Shown here piece by piece: positions 61,226-64,000 of a DNA stretch of 64,000 nt (its first letter is position 1; each line of letters begins with the position of its first letter). The notes under the pieces were generated by a model. It was given only the letters and a program-made list of their open reading frames with translations. It did not search any database and was not told the origin of the DNA. Source of the stretch: UBA2705 sp963977125. Lineage in GTDB: Bacteria > Pseudomonadota > Alphaproteobacteria > Micavibrionales > Micavibrionaceae. Made by a program: the position numbers and the translations under genes. The stretch covers positions 62,001 to 126,000 of the forward strand of contig CAXBNJ010000001.1 in assembly GCA_963977125.1 (NCBI GenBank), written 5' to 3'.

Positions 61226-61996
61226 ATGAAAAAATTAGCGAAAATAGACGCTGTTATTCTTGATATTCAAAACACACAATATAAAGTTACCGATCATATT
61301 AAGCGTCACTTTGACATGGCGGTTATCTCGGCCGTTAAAGAAAAAGACCATGATGATAAGATTGCCAATGTGTTAAGCGCTCATGCGGCTTTTAATGCGC
61401 AAAGAATAAGCCCTGTGCGTGGTTTTTCTGAGGCTTTAAGTATAAGCGAATATTCACTGCAAAAAACCATTCACCGTAATTTGCATGATAAAATATATGG
61501 CTATCCTATACAGCATATTAAGCATGATTCAAAATTATGTGCGGCGACAGGGCGTTTAACAAAATACGTGAAATTTGCTACACTGACGACGCTTGATGCC
61601 GATTTCGCACAAGATTTTTACCGCGTCTCAGGTTTGCGCAACATCCATAAGCGCGAGAGTATCTTTGCTCACGAAGATGTTGATTTTGCCCATAAGACAG
61701 CGGCGGAAGCCTATTGGCCAGCTTTGAATTATTTGGGGTATAAGCAGGGTGACGATTTATCAGCTGTTTTGGTGGTTGATGATAATCGTGAAGCACTATC
61801 TTGCGCAAAGGATCTGGGCATGACGACGGTTTGTATCGGTGATGCAAATTTATCGCCACTACAAAACGGCCCGATTGATTTTGAATATCAAAATATTAAA
61901 GTCTTGATGAATGAGCTCTATAACGCCAAGCGTGAAGTTACCCCTAATGATGGCCGTAAGTGGACTGATTATTATATACCAAGCTACACTGTATAA
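61226..61996 (+). CDS. HAD-like protein with degenerate catalytic motif
   Basis: The 256-residue protein resembles pyrimidine-nucleotidase-type HAD hydrolases: motif I is ILDIQNTQY (Asp13), where the usual DxDNTLY has Gln15 in place of the second Asp; motif IV VVDDNREAL is at 184-191, with Asp185-186; and a cap lies in between. Loss of the acid/base Asp would normally abolish phosphatase activity, so a non-enzymatic or altered function is likely. AAAAGGG precedes the ATG. Confidence 0.7.
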   Translation: MKKLAKIDAVILDIQNTQYKVTDHIKRHFDMAVISAVKEKDHDDKIANVLSAHAAFNAQRISPVRGFSEALSISEYSLQKTIHRNLHDKIYGYPIQHIKHDSKLCAATGRLTKYVKFATLTTLDADFAQDFYRVSGLRNIHKRESIFAHEDVDFAHKTAAEAYWPALNYLGYKQGDDLSAVLVVDDNREALSCAKDLGMTTVCIGDANLSPLQNGPIDFEYQNIKVLMNELYNAKREVTPNDGRKWTDYYIPSYTV

Positions 61997-62015
61997 ATAC
62001 GGCGCCCGTCATTTA

Positions 62016-62051
62016 TCTCTAAATTAATCTCTATATTAATCTCTATATATG
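62016..62051. repeat. Three 12-base direct repeats
   Basis: TCTCTAAATTAA (62016-62027), TCTCTATATTAA (62028-62039) and TCTCTATATATG (62040-62051), in the 73-base gap between two convergent genes. They may be slippage-prone. Confidence 0.85.
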
Positions 62052-62069
62052 TGTAAAGCCCGCTTAAAA

Positions 62070-62813
62070 TCAGCCGAGGTTTAATGTGTTCTTGCTGTCA
62101 CCATTGGCTGTCGGCGGCGTAATAGTGCCTTTGTGGCCTTTAAGGCCTGCCGCAAGCGGGAATAAGACTTTATTCTCTTTGCTCATATAAGGCGCGCCAT
62201 TATCGGCCAATTCTTCGGTTAGTTTATGAATGGCATAATGCGCTCTATTCGGGGAAACTTTTGTCAAATCATGGCAAAGCGGTTTTTGATCATTAGGCAT
62301 AGGAAAGGCCAACGTGACCTTAAAGCAATCAGCGCCTTCTATATCACCCGCTTTGGGATCTGTACCATAGCCGAATTTAAACAAAGAGTTAAGCTCAAGA
62401 GGTGTGCTGTCTTTTAAGAATTCATATAATTCTGTCGGTGTCGATTCATCGTAAAACACGCCGATAATTTGACGCTCTGGGAATTGCTTGGCGAGTGGGA
62501 CAAGGACTTTTTCCGCGCGGGTGACTTGGTCTTCAACTACGCCAATATCTTCGCCTTTTTTGGCTTTCTCAGCGGCGATGTCTTGCATGCTTTTATCTGA
62601 GTTTATGGCCATGATTAGTGCATCTTGAGCGCCAGCCACTTTGTCGGTAACAAATTGAAAACCGCCAAGAGTCGTTGGGACAACAAGAAAATCGGGGGCT
62701 GTATATGTGCCGTTTGTCGCATTTAATACGCTTGCGCCAGTTTCCGCTATGCCCTGAAATATCGTGTCTTTATCTGTGTCATTGATGATTTTCAAGTTGC
62801 TTAATTGTGTCAT
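62070..62813 (-). CDS. Nucleotidyltransferase-like protein without HxGH motif
   Basis: The 247-residue protein contains a region resembling the cytidylyltransferase fold of HldE/RfaE2: a strand, DALIMAINSDKS, then EDQVTRAEKVLVPLA and GVFYDESTPTELYEFLKD. The HxGH signature normally in the first turn is replaced by VPTTLGGFQFV, so catalysis as a nucleotidyltransferase is unlikely. The C-terminal part is not recognised. Family call is by eye and tentative. Confidence 0.5.
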   Translation of the reverse strand: MTQLSNLKIINDTDKDTIFQGIAETGASVLNATNGTYTAPDFLVVPTTLGGFQFVTDKVAGAQDALIMAINSDKSMQDIAAEKAKKGEDIGVVEDQVTRAEKVLVPLAKQFPERQIIGVFYDESTPTELYEFLKDSTPLELNSLFKFGYGTDPKAGDIEGADCFKVTLAFPMPNDQKPLCHDLTKVSPNRAHYAIHKLTEELADNGAPYMSKENKVLFPLAAGLKGHKGTITPPTANGDSKNTLNLG

Positions 62814-62894
62814 GCTGATGCCTTAAAATTTTAAATATGTCTATTCTCTGTTGATCTATGGGTATAGTTAACAGGAAATATGTTAAGAAACAAT

Positions 62895-62926
62895 AAAAAA
62901 CGGCCAACAAATAATGCTGGCCGTTT
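62895..62926 (-). terminator. Intrinsic terminator after acnA
   Basis: On the minus strand AAACGGCCA (62926-62918) pairs with TGGCCGTTT (62906-62898), followed by T's to 62895. It lies about 30 bases after the acnA stop. Confidence 0.85.
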
Positions 62927-62954
62927 CGTGAATTAACTTATGCGCGCTTAAGCG

Positions 62955-64000
62955 TTAAGCCGCTTTGGCAAGATTACGCAGCACATAATGAAGGATGCCG
63001 CCATTTTTGTAATAATCAAGCTCATCAAGCGTATCAATACGGCAAAGCAGCTCTGCTTTATCTAAGCTGCCATCAGTGCGTTTGATGTCCATTTGCAAAG
63101 CGCAGCCGGGGCTTAAATCTTCAACGCCAAGAATTGAAATCTCTTCTGAGCCGTCTAGTTTAAGGCTTGCGCGTGTTTGCCCTTTGGTGAACTGTAAGGG
63201 CAATACACCCATGCCGACAAGGTTAGAACGGTGAATACGCTCAAAGCTTTCAACGATAACCGCTTTAACGCCCAATAGACGCGTGCCCTTGGCCGCCCAG
63301 TCACGTGATGATCCTGTGCCGTATTCTTTACCACCAAACACCACGAGAGGTGTTTTCTCGGCTGTATAGGCCATAGCGGCATCATAAATGCTCATTTCTG
63401 CGCCGCCCGGCATATGGCGTGTATAACCACCTTCTTTACCATTCACCATTTCATTCTTGATACGAATATTGGCAAAAGTACCGCGCATCATAACTTCATG
63501 GTTGCCACGGCGTGAGCCATAAGAGTTAAAGTCACGCGCTGATACTTGATGGTTGCCCAAATAAGCACCGGCAGGGGCATCAGTCTTAATTGCACCAGCA
63601 GGGGATATGTGGTCAGTTGTTACGCTATCGCCGAGTACGGCAAGAACGCGCGCATTTTTAATGGAGTGAACATCGCCCGCTTCGGCTGTAATGTCCTCAA
63701 AGAATGGTGGGTTTTTAACGTAAGTTGAAGCGGGATTCCAATCGTAGGTCTCGCCTGCATCATCCGCGCCAATGGCTTGCCATTGCTCAGGGCCAACAAA
63801 TACATCTGCATAGCGGCTTTTAAACATAGCGGGAGTCAAAGATTGATCAACCAAATCCTGTACTTCTTTATTGGTTGGCCAAACATCTTTTAGGAAGATG
63901 TCATTGCCGTCTCTGTCTTGTCCCAATGGCTCGGTTGTAATATCAACGCGCATTGAACCGGCTAGGGCATAAGCCACCACAAGCGGTGGAGAGGCCAGAT
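62955..64000 (-). CDS. acnA: Aconitate hydratase A, 3' part
   Basis: Aconitase interconverts citrate and isocitrate. Only the last 348 codons are inside the window; the frame continues through 64000 without a stop, with ASPPLVVAYALAG near the edge. Conserved segments are GSRRGNHEVMMRGTFANIRI, AVFGGKEYGTGSSRDWAAKG and GVLPLQF. The [4Fe-4S] cysteine region lies upstream. This is the AcnA/IRP-type. Its position near other TCA genes is not part of a clear operon. Confidence 0.97.
   Translation of the reverse strand, partial: LASPPLVVAYALAGSMRVDITTEPLGQDRDGNDIFLKDVWPTNKEVQDLVDQSLTPAMFKSRYADVFVGPEQWQAIGADDAGETYDWNPASTYVKNPPFFEDITAEAGDVHSIKNARVLAVLGDSVTTDHISPAGAIKTDAPAGAYLGNHQVSARDFNSYGSRRGNHEVMMRGTFANIRIKNEMVNGKEGGYTRHMPGGAEMSIYDAAMAYTAEKTPLVVFGGKEYGTGSSRDWAAKGTRLLGVKAVIVESFERIHRSNLVGMGVLPLQFTKGQTRASLKLDGSEEISILGVEDLSPGCALQMDIKRTDGSLDKAELLCRIDTLDELDYYKNGGILHYVLRNLAKAA

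Overview
The window is a 64 kb stretch of a bacterial chromosome of moderate to low GC. The gene content points to an alphaproteobacterium: a DUF2336 protein, the runs nagZ-scpA-scpB-tatABC, hemW-rdgB-rph-hrcA-grpE and DUF484-xerC-tal-priA-atpHAGDC, a bactofilin, ZapE, and a DUF484 next to xerC. Many small lineage-specific genes, most with their own promoter, sit among the housekeeping genes. A Micavibrio-like or other deep alphaproteobacterial lineage is possible, but the sequence alone does not fix the taxon. No tRNA, rRNA, CRISPR array, IS element or phage module was seen.

Layout. 1-2 kb: the end of an operon for an envelope machine, with two single-pass membrane proteins arranged like the GspL/GspM or PilN/PilO pair. 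2-12 kb: asd, sucD (without sucC), a HAD hydrolase, a tandem pair of unknown genes, sucA-sucB (without lpd), a second tandem pair of unknowns, and nth. 12-16 kb: bactofilin, a PH-like membrane protein and DUF2336. 15.6-22.8 kb, minus strand: zapE, a membrane protein, tatC, tatB, tatA, scpB, scpA, nagZ, a membrane protein, and an orphan C-terminal region of the alphaproteobacterial SUV3-like helicase. 23-30 kb: a secreted protein, hemW-rdgB-rph, then the heat-shock genes hrcA and grpE with a secreted protein between them. 30-32.5 kb: a three-member family of small unknown genes around a polyglutamine membrane protein. 32.6-42 kb: mdh, a row of C-loop hairpins, rocD, a DUF455 ferritin-like protein, unknowns, a cupin, an outer-membrane protein, lepA and an Old Yellow Enzyme. 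42.3-47 kb: small unknown genes, a CHMI-type tautomerase, xerC-DUF484 and a tandem pair of unknowns. 47-60 kb: transaldolase, priA, an accessory block (SUKH, arylsulfotransferase-like), and the F1 ATP synthase genes atpHAGDC, with an unknown gene between atpD and atpC. 60-64 kb: a BPL_N amidotransferase-like protein, two enzyme-like proteins with degenerate active sites, and the 3' part of aconitase on the minus strand.

How it fits together. The core is central carbon and energy metabolism (asd, sucD, sucA, sucB, mdh, acnA, ATP synthase), chromosome maintenance (scpAB, xerC, priA, nth, rdgB), Tat export and protein quality control. The TCA genes, usually clustered as mdh-sucCD-sucAB-lpd in alphaproteobacteria, are scattered here. 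The most unusual aspect is the accessory layer: four tandem duplications of unrecognised families, and at least six accessory genes with a near-consensus TTGACA-N17 promoter. One of these promoters overlaps the terminator that follows atpD. Family calls come from recognised motifs and synteny; no database search was run.
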